Made by a program: the position numbers and the translations under genes. From contig NZ_VFEV01000048.1 in the NCBI RefSeq assembly GCF_007858275.1, positions 1 to 44,774 on the forward strand: a stretch of 44,774 nucleotides of DNA. The letters run 5' to 3'. The notes below the pieces were generated by a model. That model was not told the DNA's origin. It saw only the letters and a program-made list of their open reading frames with translations, and made no database searches. This stretch comes from Pseudomonas proteolytica (lineage in GTDB: Bacteria > Pseudomonadota > Gammaproteobacteria > Pseudomonadales > Pseudomonadaceae). Below are positions 13,324 to 22,830 of this stretch, piece by piece. The stretch's first letter is position 1. Each line of letters opens with the position of its first letter.

Positions 13324-15272
13324 GGCTGGGCCTCCAGCTCCACCAAGGCGCTGCCTTCGCCGACCATTTCGCCTTCCTGGCAATACAGCGCCTTGACCAC
13401 ACCTGCATGGGGCGCGCGGATGCTGTGCTCCATCTTCATCGCCTCGAGCACCACCAATTGCGTACCGGCCTCAACCGTCTGGCCGACCTCCACCAGCACC
13501 CGCACGATACTGCCGTTCATTGGCGCAGTCAGGCCGCCCTGATGCGCCTGCCCGGCATCGACCGCGGCGATCGGATCAAACAGCGTCACACTGCGCATCT
13601 CACCTTGCCAGCGCAGGAACAGCGTCTGCCCCTGGCGCACCGCCAGGTGCGAGCGGCGAAGCCCTGCGTCTTCGATCAGCAGGTGTTCGTCCCGCAGTTG
13701 CGGCGCAGTGGTGGTTTGCAGCGTCACCAGGCGGTCCTGGCCGTCGCAGCTCAGGTGCAGTGATGTCTCGGCAGGCAGGCCTGCACGAAACCCCTGTGTC
13801 GCAGCCCACGGCGAGGCGGGATCGTCGTCCCGCAGTCGAGGCAGTTGGCTTTGTATGAAGGCGTGGCCAGCCGCCTGCCAGAACTCATCGCTCAACGCGC
13901 TTGCAACAGGCAGCAGTTGTTCCTGATAGCGCGGGATAAACCCGGTATCCAACTGCGCTGCGGCGAACGCCGGGTGGCCGATGATGCGCCGTAAAAAACC
14001 CAGGTTGGTCTTCAAGCCGCCGACCGCAAACTCGTCCAGCATGCTCAAAAGGCGCAGGCGCGCCTGTTCGCGGTCCTCGCCCCAAGCGATCAGCTTGCCG
14101 AGCATCGGGTCGTAGAAGGGCGACACGTCGTCACCTTGCTCCACGCCGCTGTCTACCCGGCGCCCCGGGCCTGGCGCCGATTCGCGGTACAGCGCCAGAT
14201 GCCCGGTGGCCGGTAAAAAGTCATGGGTCGGGTCTTCGGCATACAGTCGCACTTCGATGGCGTGGCCGCGCAACGGCACCTGCTCCTGGGTCATTGGCAG
14301 CGGCTCGCCTTGAGCCACGCGAATCTGCCAGGCCACCAGGTCCAGGCCGGTGATGGCCTCGGTCACCGGGTGTTCCACCTGCAAGCGGGTGTTCATCTCC
14401 ATGAAGAAGAACTCACCGCGCGCATCCAGCAGGAACTCCACAGTGCCGGCGCCCACATAGCCAATCGCCTGGGCCGCACGTACCGCCGCTTCCCCCATGG
14501 CCTGGCGCAGGGCAGGGCTGAGGCCGGGGGCGGGTGCTTCCTCGACGACCTTTTGGTGGCGACGCTGGATCGAGCAGTCGCGCTCATTGAGGTACAGGCA
14601 ATTGCCATGCTGGTCGGCAAACACCTGGATCTCCACGTGGCGTGGCTTGAGCAGGTACTTCTCCACCAGCATCTGCCCATTGCCAAACGACGACAGCGCT
14701 TCACGCTGGGCCGAGGCCAGGGCTTCGCCCAGTTGGCTTTCGTCCTCGACCACTTTCATGCCCTTGCCGCCGCCGCCAGCGGTGGCCTTGAGCAGCACCG
14801 GGTAGCCAATGCGCTCGGCGGCCTGGCGGAAGGTTTCCAGGTCCTGCCCGGCACCGTGGTAACCCGGCACCAGCGGCACACCGGCGGTTTCCATCAGCGC
14901 CTTGGCGGCGGACTTGCTGCCCATGGCATCAATGGCCGAAGCCGGCGGGCCGAGAAAAATCAGCCCCGCCTCTTCAATTGCCCGCGCAAAGCCTGGGTTT
15001 TCGGAAAGAAAGCCATAGCCAGGATGAATCGCCTGGGCGCCGCTGGCCTTGGCGGCGGCAATCAATTTGTCGATCTGCAGGTAGCTGTCGGCGGCCTTGC
15101 TGCCGCCCAGGTCCACGCGGATATCAGCTTCGCGGCTGTGGCGCGCATTGCGGTCCGTGGCGCTATGCACGGCAACGGTGGTCATGCCCATCGCCTTGGC
15201 CGTGCGCATGACGCGGCAGGCGATTTCGCCACGGTTGGCCACCAGCACGCAGGTAATCAACGGTGAACTCAT
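13320..15272 (-). CDS. liuD: Methylcrotonyl-CoA carboxylase, biotin-carrying alpha subunit
   Basis: The 650-residue protein has a biotin carboxylase domain (CVLVANRGEIACRVMRTAKA at the start, ATP-grasp glycine loop ATAGGGGKGMK, then VEFLLDARGEFFFMEMNTRL) and a C-terminal biotinyl domain with the EAMKMEHS motif, biotin on Lys613. With LiuB it carboxylates 3-methylcrotonyl-CoA to 3-methylglutaconyl-CoA, the third stage of leucine degradation. It overlaps the liuC stop by 4 bases. The liu context separates it from the acetyl-, propionyl- and geranyl-CoA carboxylase alpha subunits, which share the same architecture. Confidence 0.92.
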   Translation of the reverse strand: MSSPLITCVLVANRGEIACRVMRTAKAMGMTTVAVHSATDRNARHSREADIRVDLGGSKAADSYLQIDKLIAAAKASGAQAIHPGYGFLSENPGFARAIEEAGLIFLGPPASAIDAMGSKSAAKALMETAGVPLVPGYHGAGQDLETFRQAAERIGYPVLLKATAGGGGKGMKVVEDESQLGEALASAQREALSSFGNGQMLVEKYLLKPRHVEIQVFADQHGNCLYLNERDCSIQRRHQKVVEEAPAPGLSPALRQAMGEAAVRAAQAIGYVGAGTVEFLLDARGEFFFMEMNTRLQVEHPVTEAITGLDLVAWQIRVAQGEPLPMTQEQVPLRGHAIEVRLYAEDPTHDFLPATGHLALYRESAPGPGRRVDSGVEQGDDVSPFYDPMLGKLIAWGEDREQARLRLLSMLDEFAVGGLKTNLGFLRRIIGHPAFAAAQLDTGFIPRYQEQLLPVASALSDEFWQAAGHAFIQSQLPRLRDDDPASPWAATQGFRAGLPAETSLHLSCDGQDRLVTLQTTTAPQLRDEHLLIEDAGLRRSHLAVRQGQTLFLRWQGEMRSVTLFDPIAAVDAGQAHQGGLTAPMNGSIVRVLVEVGQTVEAGTQLVVLEAMKMEHSIRAPHAGVVKALYCQEGEMVGEGSALVELEAQP

Positions 15273-16075
15273 GAACGAGGCTCCTGGGACTGCCAGCTGG
15301 GTGCACGCTTTTGCAAAAACGCGCGCAAGCCTTCCTGGCCCTCGGTGCTGACGCGGATGCGTGAGATGGCGTTTTCGCAGTAACGGCGCAACGCCGGGGT
15401 GAGCGCGCCGTTGCCGACTTCACGCAGCAAGTCCTTGCTGGCGCGCATGGCGGCCGGGCTGTTGAGTAGCAGGTTGGCAGTCCACTGTTCGACCTGCTGA
15501 TTCAGCTCATCGAAGGGATAGCTTTGCGCCAATAGCCCGATCGCCTGTGCCTGCTGGCCGTCGAAGCGTTCTGCGGTGAGGGCATAACGCCGGGCCGCGC
15601 GCTCGCCAATCGCCTGCACCACAAACGGGCTGATGACCGCCGGTGCGAGGCCGATGCGTACTTCCGACAGGCAGAACTGCGCATCATCGGCACCAATGGC
15701 CATGTCGCAGCAACTGATCAGGCCCAGGGCGCCGCCATACGCCGCGCCCTGGACCACGGCCAGGGTCGGGATTTTCAGCTTGGCCAGGTTGTACATCAAC
15801 TCCGCCAGCTCGCGGGCGTCGTCAAGGTTGGTGTGGTAATCCAGTTCGGCCGACTGTTGCATCCAGGCCAGGTCCGCGCCGGCGCTGAAGTGCTTGCCGC
15901 GCCCGCGTATCAGCAAAAAGCGCAGGGTTGCGTCGGCTTGCACCTGATCCAGGGCAATGATCAGCTCGCGGATCATTTCGGCGTTGAACGCGTTGTTCTT
16001 CTCTTGCCGGCTCAACCACAGCGTGGCAAAGCCACGGGGGTCGTTCACCAGTTCAACGGTGTTGAAATCGCTCAT
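15269..16075 (-). CDS. liuC: 3-Methylglutaconyl-CoA hydratase (enoyl-CoA hydratase family)
   Basis: A 268-residue crotonase-fold enzyme. The oxyanion-hole regions are FSAGADLAWMQ and QGAAYGGALGLISCCDMAI, with the catalytic acidic area around LSEVRIGLAPAVISPFV. It hydrates 3-methylglutaconyl-CoA to HMG-CoA, which LiuE then cleaves. It lies between liuB (14-bp gap) and liuD (4-base overlap), consistent with a liuABCD transcript. Crotonase homologues are hard to separate by sequence alone; the position in the operon decides the call. Confidence 0.9.
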   Translation of the reverse strand: MSDFNTVELVNDPRGFATLWLSRQEKNNAFNAEMIRELIIALDQVQADATLRFLLIRGRGKHFSAGADLAWMQQSAELDYHTNLDDARELAELMYNLAKLKIPTLAVVQGAAYGGALGLISCCDMAIGADDAQFCLSEVRIGLAPAVISPFVVQAIGERAARRYALTAERFDGQQAQAIGLLAQSYPFDELNQQVEQWTANLLLNSPAAMRASKDLLREVGNGALTPALRRYCENAISRIRVSTEGQEGLRAFLQKRAPSWQSQEPRS

Positions 16076-16089
16076 GGGTGCAGCTCCAA

Positions 16090-17697
16090 TTACATGCGGA
16101 ACACGCCGAAGCGGCTCGGCTCGATGGGGGCATTCAGCGCAGCGGACAGGGCCAGGGCCAGCACGTCACGGGTTTGCAAAGGGTCGATGACACCGTCATC
16201 CCACAGGCGGGCGCTGGAGTAATAGGGGTGGCCCTGGGTCTCGTACTGGTCGAGGATCGGCTGTTTGATCTGCGCTTCGTCCTCGGCGCTGAACCCCTGG
16301 CCACTGCGTTCGGCCTGCTCGCGCTTGACCTGCACCAGCACGCCGGCTGCCTGTTCGGCGCCCATTACGCCAATACGGGCGTTAGGCCACATCCACAAAA
16401 AGCGCGGGTCATAGGCGCGCCCGCACATCCCGTAGTTTCCGGCACCAAAGCTGCCACCGATGATCACCGTGAATTTCGGCACCTTGGCGCAGGCCACCGC
16501 CGTCACCAGCTTGGCGCCGTGCTTGGCGATGCCACCGGCTTCGTACTTCTGGCCGACCATAAAGCCGGTGATGTTCTGCAAGAACAGCAGGGGAATCCCG
16601 CGCTGGCAGGCCAGTTCGATAAAGTGCGCGCCTTTTTGCGCCGCTTCGGCAAAGAGGATGCCGTTGTTGGCGAGGATCGCGACGGGATAGCCATGCAAAT
16701 GGGCAAAACCGCAGACCAGCGTGGTGCCGAACAGCGCCTTGAACTCATCGAAAACCGAACCGTCCACCAGCCGCGCAATCACTTCGCGCACATCGAACGG
16801 TTGCTTGGCGTCGGCCGGGATAACCCCATACAACTCGTCGCTGGCATACAGCGGCGCGACTGGCGTGCGCTGCTGCAACTGCCCCTGTTTGCGCCAGTTG
16901 AGGTTGGCGATACTACGGCGGGCCAGGGCCAGGGCGTGTTCGTCGCTGTCGGCGTAATGGTCGGCCACCCCAGAGATCTTGCAGTGCACATCGGCACCGC
17001 CAAGGTCTTCGGCGCTGACCACTTCGCCCGTGGCGGCCTTCACCAGCGGCGGGCCGGCGAGGAAGATGGTCGCCTGCTGGCGCACCATGATCGCTTCGTC
17101 GGCCATCGCTGGCACATAGGCACCACCGGCGGTGCAGGAGCCCATGACCACGGCAATCTGCGGGATGCCTTGGGCGCTCATGTTGGCCTGGTTGAAGAAG
17201 ATCCGCCCAAAGTGCTCGCGGTCGGGAAACACTTCATCCTGGCGCGGCAGGTTGGCGCCGCCGGAATCCACCAGGTAGATGCAGGGCAGGCGGTTCTGCT
17301 CGGCAATGGTTTGCGCGCGCAGGTGTTTTTTCACGGTCAGCGGGTAGTAGGAGCCACCTTTTACCGTGGCGTCGTTGGCGACGATCATGCATTCCACGCC
17401 TTCGACCCGGCCGATCCCGGCGATCACGCCAGCGGCCGGCACCTCTTCACCGTAGACCTGATACGCCGCCAGTTGGCTGAGCTCAAGGAATGCCGAGCCC
17501 GGGTCGAGCAGGCGGTTGATGCGTTCGCGCGGCAACAGCTTGCCCCGGGAAGTGTGGCGCTCCTGGGCCTTGCTGCCGCCGCCTTGCTGGACCTGGGCGA
17601 GCAGGGTGTGCAGGGCGTCGACCTGTTTGAGCATTGCCGCGCTGTTGGTGGCGAATTCTGCCGAGCGTGGGTTGAGTTGGGTGTGCAGGGTGGCCAT
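16090..17697 (-). CDS. liuB: Methylcrotonyl-CoA carboxylase, carboxyltransferase beta subunit
   Basis: The 535-residue protein is a decarboxylating carboxyltransferase with two crotonase-like halves. Typical segments are LLPRERINRLLDPGSAFLEL near the N-terminus, SGGANLPRQDEVFPDREHFG, GSCTAGGAYVPAMADEAIMV, and the second half's GSFGAGNYGMCGRAYDPRFL. It transfers carboxyl from LiuD biotin to 3-methylcrotonyl-CoA. Its length matches MCC beta subunits. It follows liuA by 11 bp and precedes liuC by 14 bp. Confidence 0.93.
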   Translation of the reverse strand: MATLHTQLNPRSAEFATNSAAMLKQVDALHTLLAQVQQGGGSKAQERHTSRGKLLPRERINRLLDPGSAFLELSQLAAYQVYGEEVPAAGVIAGIGRVEGVECMIVANDATVKGGSYYPLTVKKHLRAQTIAEQNRLPCIYLVDSGGANLPRQDEVFPDREHFGRIFFNQANMSAQGIPQIAVVMGSCTAGGAYVPAMADEAIMVRQQATIFLAGPPLVKAATGEVVSAEDLGGADVHCKISGVADHYADSDEHALALARRSIANLNWRKQGQLQQRTPVAPLYASDELYGVIPADAKQPFDVREVIARLVDGSVFDEFKALFGTTLVCGFAHLHGYPVAILANNGILFAEAAQKGAHFIELACQRGIPLLFLQNITGFMVGQKYEAGGIAKHGAKLVTAVACAKVPKFTVIIGGSFGAGNYGMCGRAYDPRFLWMWPNARIGVMGAEQAAGVLVQVKREQAERSGQGFSAEDEAQIKQPILDQYETQGHPYYSSARLWDDGVIDPLQTRDVLALALSAALNAPIEPSRFGVFRM

Positions 17698-17708
17698 GGT
17701 GCACTCCC

Positions 17709-18872
17709 TCAGCGGGTTTCGTTGAACAGTTCGCGGCCAATCAACATGCGCCGGATCTCGCTGGTGCCCGCGCCGATTTCATACAGCTTGGCATCGCGCA
17801 GCAGGCGGCCGGCCGGGAATTCATTGATATAGCCATTGCCGCCGAGAATCTGGATTGCATCGAGGGCCATCTGCGTGGCGCGTTCGGCGCTGTACAGAAT
17901 CACCCCAGCCGCGTCCTTGCGTGTGGTTTCGCCGCGTTCGCAGGCTTGGGCGACGGCATACAGGTAGGCGCGGCTGGCGTTGAGCTGGGTGTACATGTCG
18001 GCGACCTTGCCCTGGATCAGTTGGAACTCGCCGATGCTCTGGCCGAACTGCTTGCGGTCGTGGATATACGGCACGATCAGGTCCATGCAGGCCTGCATGA
18101 TCCCGGTCGGGCCGCCGGAGAGCACCACGCGCTCGTAGTCCAGGCCACTCATCAGCACTTTGACGCCGCCATTGAGCGCGCCGAGGATGTTTTCTTCAGG
18201 CACCTCGACGTCATCGAAAAACAGCTCGCAGGTGTTGGAGCCGCGCATGCCCAGCTTGTCGAACTTGTTGCTGCGGCTGAAGCCTTTCGAGTCGCGCTCA
18301 ACGATAAACGCGGTGATGCCATGGGCGCCTTTTTCCAGGTCGGTCTTGGCATAGATCACGTAGGTGTGGGCATCGGGACCGTTGGTGATCCAGGTCTTGC
18401 TGCCGTTGAGCACATACACGCTGCCGCGCTTATCGGCGCGCAGCTTCATCGAGACCACATCAGAACCGGCATTGGGCTCGCTCATGGCCAGGGCGCCAAT
18501 GTGCTCGCCGCTGATCAGCTTGGGCAGGTACTTGAGCTTTTGCTCGTGGCTGCCGTTGCGGTTGATCTGGTTGACGCACAGGTTGGAGTGCGCGCCGTAG
18601 GACAATGCCACCGAGGCCGAGCCACGGCTGATTTCTTCCATAGCCACCACGTGGGCCAGGTAACCCAGGCCGGCACCGCCGTATTCTTCCGGCACGGTGA
18701 TGCCCAACAGGCCCATGTCACCGAACTTGCGCCACATATCCACGGGGAACAGGTTGTCGATATCGATCTGTGCTGCCCGGGGCGCCAGCTCCTTGGCCAC
18801 GAAGGCCTGCACCTGGTCGCGCAGCATGTCGATGGTTTCACCGAGGGCGAAGTTCAGGGTCGGGTAACTCAT
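17709..18872 (-). CDS. liuA: Isovaleryl-CoA dehydrogenase
   Basis: A 387-residue acyl-CoA dehydrogenase with the FAD/substrate motifs ALAMSEPNAGSDVVSMKL and TWITNGPDAHTYVIYAKTD, and the C-terminal GGNGYINEFPAGRLLRDAK. YDYERVVLSGG-like context (GLDYERVVLSGGPTG) places the glutamate base of isovaleryl-CoA dehydrogenases near this site. It oxidises isovaleryl-CoA to 3-methylcrotonyl-CoA. The first gene of liuABCD, it starts at the ATG after AGGTG; an upstream in-frame start would run into the regulatory region. Two LiuR-type palindromes lie 59-119 bp upstream of the start, between this gene and the divergent acyl-CoA synthetase. Confidence 0.93.
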   Translation of the reverse strand: MSYPTLNFALGETIDMLRDQVQAFVAKELAPRAAQIDIDNLFPVDMWRKFGDMGLLGITVPEEYGGAGLGYLAHVVAMEEISRGSASVALSYGAHSNLCVNQINRNGSHEQKLKYLPKLISGEHIGALAMSEPNAGSDVVSMKLRADKRGSVYVLNGSKTWITNGPDAHTYVIYAKTDLEKGAHGITAFIVERDSKGFSRSNKFDKLGMRGSNTCELFFDDVEVPEENILGALNGGVKVLMSGLDYERVVLSGGPTGIMQACMDLIVPYIHDRKQFGQSIGEFQLIQGKVADMYTQLNASRAYLYAVAQACERGETTRKDAAGVILYSAERATQMALDAIQILGGNGYINEFPAGRLLRDAKLYEIGAGTSEIRRMLIGRELFNETR

Positions 18873-18930
18873 GGGAGGGCACCTATAAACATTATTGTTG
18901 TGGGGCTGGCGACGCCATTGGGCGATCACC

Positions 18931-18946
18931 TTTACGTTAACGTAAA
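18931..18946. promoter_or_regulatory. LiuR-type operator 1
   Basis: TTTACGTTAACGTAAA is a perfect 16-bp palindrome between liuA and the divergent acyl-CoA synthetase gene. It shares the ACGTnnACGT core with the sites at 18973 and 22781. MerR-type LiuR regulators of gammaproteobacteria recognise ACGT-based palindromes of this kind. Confidence 0.75.
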
Positions 18947-18972
18947 CTTGCGTTGCATGACTGTCAATCGTA

Positions 18973-18991
18973 GCTTACGTTAACGTCAAGC
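18973..18991. promoter_or_regulatory. LiuR-type operator 2
   Basis: GCTTACGTTAACGTCAAGC contains the perfect 10-bp core ACGTTAACGT with imperfect flanks. It lies 42 bp from operator 1 (four helical turns, centre to centre about 43 bp) and nearer to the acyl-CoA synthetase, so each site may control one of the divergent promoters. Confidence 0.7.
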
Positions 18992-19043
18992 TCGCGCCTG
19001 ACCGGCGCACCGTCCACCTACAAAAAAGACAATAGGGGTCGTC

Positions 19044-20726
<1,683 letters not shown>

Positions 20727-20760
20727 GGCCTGGCCCAAACCTGATGTGGGGCTCGGCTTG

Positions 20761-20849
20761 TGTGGGAGCGGGCTTGCTCGCGATAGCGGAGTATCAGTCA
20801 AGTATTTATCAATTGACCCACCGCTTTCGCGAGCAAGCCCGCTCCCACA
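20761..20849. repeat. REP doublet (REPIN-like)
   Basis: Inverted copies of TGTGGGAGCGGGCTTGCTCG and the continuing CGCGA (20761-20783 and 20825-20849 region) flank a spacer of about 40 nt containing a secondary TCAATTGA palindrome. It follows the acyl-CoA synthetase gene and separates it from the convergent CrcY RNA. The arms match the REP doublets near 26.7 and 37.5 kb. Confidence 0.85.
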
Positions 20850-20894
20850 GGGGGTAGAGGGTGGCTCACAAAATTCATTTCACCCAGGCAGCAC

Positions 20895-20918
20895 AAAGGG
20901 GAGCCGAAGCTCCCCTTT
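20895..20918 (-). terminator. Terminator of CrcY
   Basis: Perfect 10-bp arms, AAAGGGGAGC and GCTCCCCTTT, enclose CGAA on the plus strand. Read on the minus strand the loop is C(TTCG)G, the stable UUCG tetraloop, which indicates that the minus-strand RNA is the true substrate. The plus-strand acyl-CoA synthetase transcript may also end here. Confidence 0.85.
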
Positions 20919-21267
20919 AATTTGTTGTCACGTGCTCTTTTTTTATTATTGAGGGGCGGTCTATTGTTGTTTTTGGCAACCGTGGCCCTTTACCGCTGTT
21001 TTTGGCGACCCCCATCCGGGGTCAAGAGCAAACGTATTTTTTTGAGCGCTGATCTGCTTCTTCGCACGCGATCCAACCAGTGGGTAGCTACCTTGAGGTA
21101 GTTTTATTGTTCTCTGCCCGGTTGCGAGTGGCGGCTTGCGCCGTACCCTGCGAAGCACATCTTCTCCAAAAAAATCTGTTAGCTGCGTCTCTGCCGTGTT
21201 GTTTTTGTTATGTCAGAGTCGGTACGTCTTATTTTTATTAGGTTTGGTGCTTTTTATTCTTGTTATG
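20895..21267 (-). ncRNA. crcY: CrcY catabolite-control small RNA
   Basis: This AT-richer stretch has no credible gene. On the minus strand it has a sigma-54 promoter, a length of about 373 nt, at least six AANAANAA motifs, and a UUCG-loop terminator. The motifs are at plus positions 21257-21264, 21232-21239, 21199-21209, 21104-21111, 20964-20974 and 20943-20950. These are the defining features of CrcZ/CrcY RNAs, which sequester the Hfq/Crc complex and so relieve translational repression of catabolic mRNAs. In P. putida crcY lies beside mvaB, the HMG-CoA lyase gene (recalled); here it is just downstream of that same gene (liuE), which favours crcY over crcZ. The small minus-strand open frame inside it is not a gene. 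Confidence 0.9.
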
Positions 21268-21278
21268 CCATAGAGATA

Positions 21279-21294
21279 GCAGAAGCCGTGCCAA
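21279..21294 (-). promoter_or_regulatory. Sigma-54 promoter of CrcY
   Basis: The minus strand reads TTGGCACGGCTTCTGC: a -24 GG and a -12 GC separated by exactly ten bases, matching TTGGCACGnnnnTTGC closely. The predicted start is about 12 bases further, near 21267. CbrB, an RpoN-dependent activator, is the known driver of CrcZ and CrcY. Confidence 0.88.
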
Positions 21295-21374
21295 CTTTTA
21301 AAAAGCCTTTAAAATCAATGATTTAATTTTTTAGTAGGAAATTTACTTCAGAGAATGCGACAAAATATGTTCCC

Positions 21375-21406
21375 GTGTTACCCGATGTGTAGCCGCGAGG
21401 TAACAC
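21375..21406. promoter_or_regulatory. Inverted repeat, candidate CbrB activator site or liuE terminator
   Basis: GTGTTACC and GGTAACAC are perfect 8-bp arms 16 bp apart, centred about 124 bp upstream of the CrcY start, an ordinary distance for an RpoN activator site. The same stretch can form a competing hairpin: CGATGTGT (21383-21390) with ACACATCG (21403-21410), extended by CCCGTG (21372-21377) with CACGGG (21412-21417). It lies between the liuE stop and the CrcY promoter, so it may alternatively end the liuE transcript; it lacks a strong T-tract. Confidence 0.55.
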
Positions 21407-21425
21407 ATCGCCACGGGCACGCTAC

Positions 21426-22325
21426 TCAACTGGCGCTACGGGCCCTGGCCACGCGTGAGCCGGTGGGGCGGCCGAGTACCGAACAGATCTGCTGGCCCGC
21501 CACCAGGAGCTTGTCCATGTCGATACCGGTCTCGATGCCCAGGCCGTTGAGCAGGTACAGCACGTCCTCGGTGGCCACGTTACCGCTGGCGCCCTTGGCA
21601 TAGGGGCAGCCGCCGAGGCCGGCGATAGAGCTGTCGAACACGTTGATACCTTCCAGCAGGCTGGCATACAGGTTGGCGATGGCCTGCCCGTAGGTGTCAT
21701 GGAAATGCCCGGCAAGCTTTGCCCGTGGCACGTCCTTGCCCACCACCTCAAACATACGGCGCGTGGCGCCGGCGGTGCCGGTGCCGATCGTGTCGCCCAG
21801 AGACACCTCGTAACAGCCCATGGCATACAACTCTCGGGCCACGGCGGCGACTTGTTCCGGCGCCACCTGGCCCTCGTAAGGGCAACCCAGCACGCAGGAC
21901 ACATAGCCGCGCACGCTCACCCCCTGTTGCTGCGCCGCCGCCATGATCGGCGCAAAGCGCTCCAGGCTCTCGCTGATGGAGCAATTGATATTGCGCTGGG
22001 AAAACGCCTCCGACGCCGCGGCAAACACCGCGACCTCCTTGACCCCGGCCGCCAGCGCGTCCTCGAACCCGCGCAGGTTCGGCGCCAGCGCGCCGTAGAT
22101 CACGCCCGGCTTGCGCTGGATCTGCGCAAACACCTCGGCTGAGCCGGCCATTTGCGGCACCCACTTGGGCGAGACAAAACTGCCGACTTCGATGTAACCC
22201 AGGCCCGCCGCACTGAGGGCGTCGACCAGTTGCACCTTGTCGGCCACGCTGATGGGCTGTGCTTCGTTTTGCAGGCCGTCGCGCGGGCCGACTTCGACCA
22301 GGCGCACATGGGAGGGGAGAGACAT
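21426..22325 (-). CDS. liuE: Hydroxymethylglutaryl-CoA lyase
   Basis: A 299-residue TIM-barrel lyase with the DRE-family signature VEVGPRDGLQNEAQP, SFVSPKWVPQMA, the catalytic-loop GCPYEGQV region and the family pattern GLGGCPYAKGASGNVATED near the C-terminus. It splits HMG-CoA into acetyl-CoA and acetoacetate, the final step of the pathway encoded by liuABCD. It starts 13 bp after liuR and is probably co-transcribed with it; it is also named mvaB in Pseudomonas. It is separated from liuABCD by the acyl-CoA synthetase and CrcY, unlike the continuous liuRABCDE order of P. aeruginosa. Confidence 0.94.
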   Translation of the reverse strand: MSLPSHVRLVEVGPRDGLQNEAQPISVADKVQLVDALSAAGLGYIEVGSFVSPKWVPQMAGSAEVFAQIQRKPGVIYGALAPNLRGFEDALAAGVKEVAVFAAASEAFSQRNINCSISESLERFAPIMAAAQQQGVSVRGYVSCVLGCPYEGQVAPEQVAAVARELYAMGCYEVSLGDTIGTGTAGATRRMFEVVGKDVPRAKLAGHFHDTYGQAIANLYASLLEGINVFDSSIAGLGGCPYAKGASGNVATEDVLYLLNGLGIETGIDMDKLLVAGQQICSVLGRPTGSRVARARSAS

Positions 22326-22338
22326 GGGATCTACCTTT

Positions 22339-22740
22339 TTATTGGGGTTGGCCGACCTGGCTCTGGATCGTCTGTTCCAGGGCCTGGGTGCAACGTTCTT
22401 CAGCGGTGTCCAGTTCCAGCTTCATCTGTTCGATGTCCAGTAACTGTTGTTCCAACTGCTCACGGCGTTCGCTGATCTTCGCCAGCATGCTGTGCAATTG
22501 CTTTTGATTGCCGCTGGTGGGGTCGTAGAGTTCGATCAGCTCGCGGCACTCGGCCAGGGAAAAACCGATGCGCTTGCCACGCAGGATCAGCTTCAGGCTG
22601 ACTTTGTCCCGAGGCGAATAGATACGCTCCTGGCCACGGCGTTCGGGGCTCAAAAGGCCTTGTTCTTCATAGAAGCGAATGGCCCGGGTGGTGATGTCCA
22701 ACTCGCGGGCCAGGTCGGAGATGCTGTAGGTCGTGCTCAT
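22339..22740 (-). CDS. liuR: LiuR, MerR-family regulator of leucine/isovalerate catabolism
   Basis: The 133-residue protein has an N-terminal MerR winged helix (YSISDLARELDITTRAIRFY, then EEQGLLSPERRGQERIY) and a long C-terminal coiled coil (about 85-125). No cysteine metal site typical of metal-sensing MerR proteins is visible. The ATG was preferred over a TTG four codons upstream. A strong ACGT palindrome lies about 40 bp upstream, consistent with autoregulation. The linkage to liuE and the shared operator core with liuA identify it as LiuR, a repressor relieved by a pathway intermediate. Confidence 0.9.
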   Translation of the reverse strand: MSTTYSISDLARELDITTRAIRFYEEQGLLSPERRGQERIYSPRDKVSLKLILRGKRIGFSLAECRELIELYDPTSGNQKQLHSMLAKISERREQLEQQLLDIEQMKLELDTAEERCTQALEQTIQSQVGQPQ

Positions 22741-22780
22741 GGTGGCGCTCAAGGAGGGTCTCGGCGCTACGCTAATGGCT

Positions 22781-22800
22781 GCTTGACGTAAACGTCAAGC
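22781..22800. promoter_or_regulatory. LiuR-type operator 3 (liuR promoter)
   Basis: GCTTGACGTAAACGTCAAGC has perfect 9-bp arms, GCTTGACGT and ACGTCAAGC, around AA. It sits upstream of liuR-liuE and shares the CTTnACGT half-site with operator 2, supporting autoregulation by LiuR. Confidence 0.8.
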
Positions 22801-22830
22801 GAATCAAGCCCATTGCAGGAGCCGGCAAGG

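Noticed and set aside
20961..21158. Small minus-strand open frame of 65 codons between the acyl-CoA synthetase and liuE
   Set aside because: It lies inside the CrcY RNA, has no ribosome site or recognisable family, and its composition reflects the A-rich Hfq/Crc motifs.
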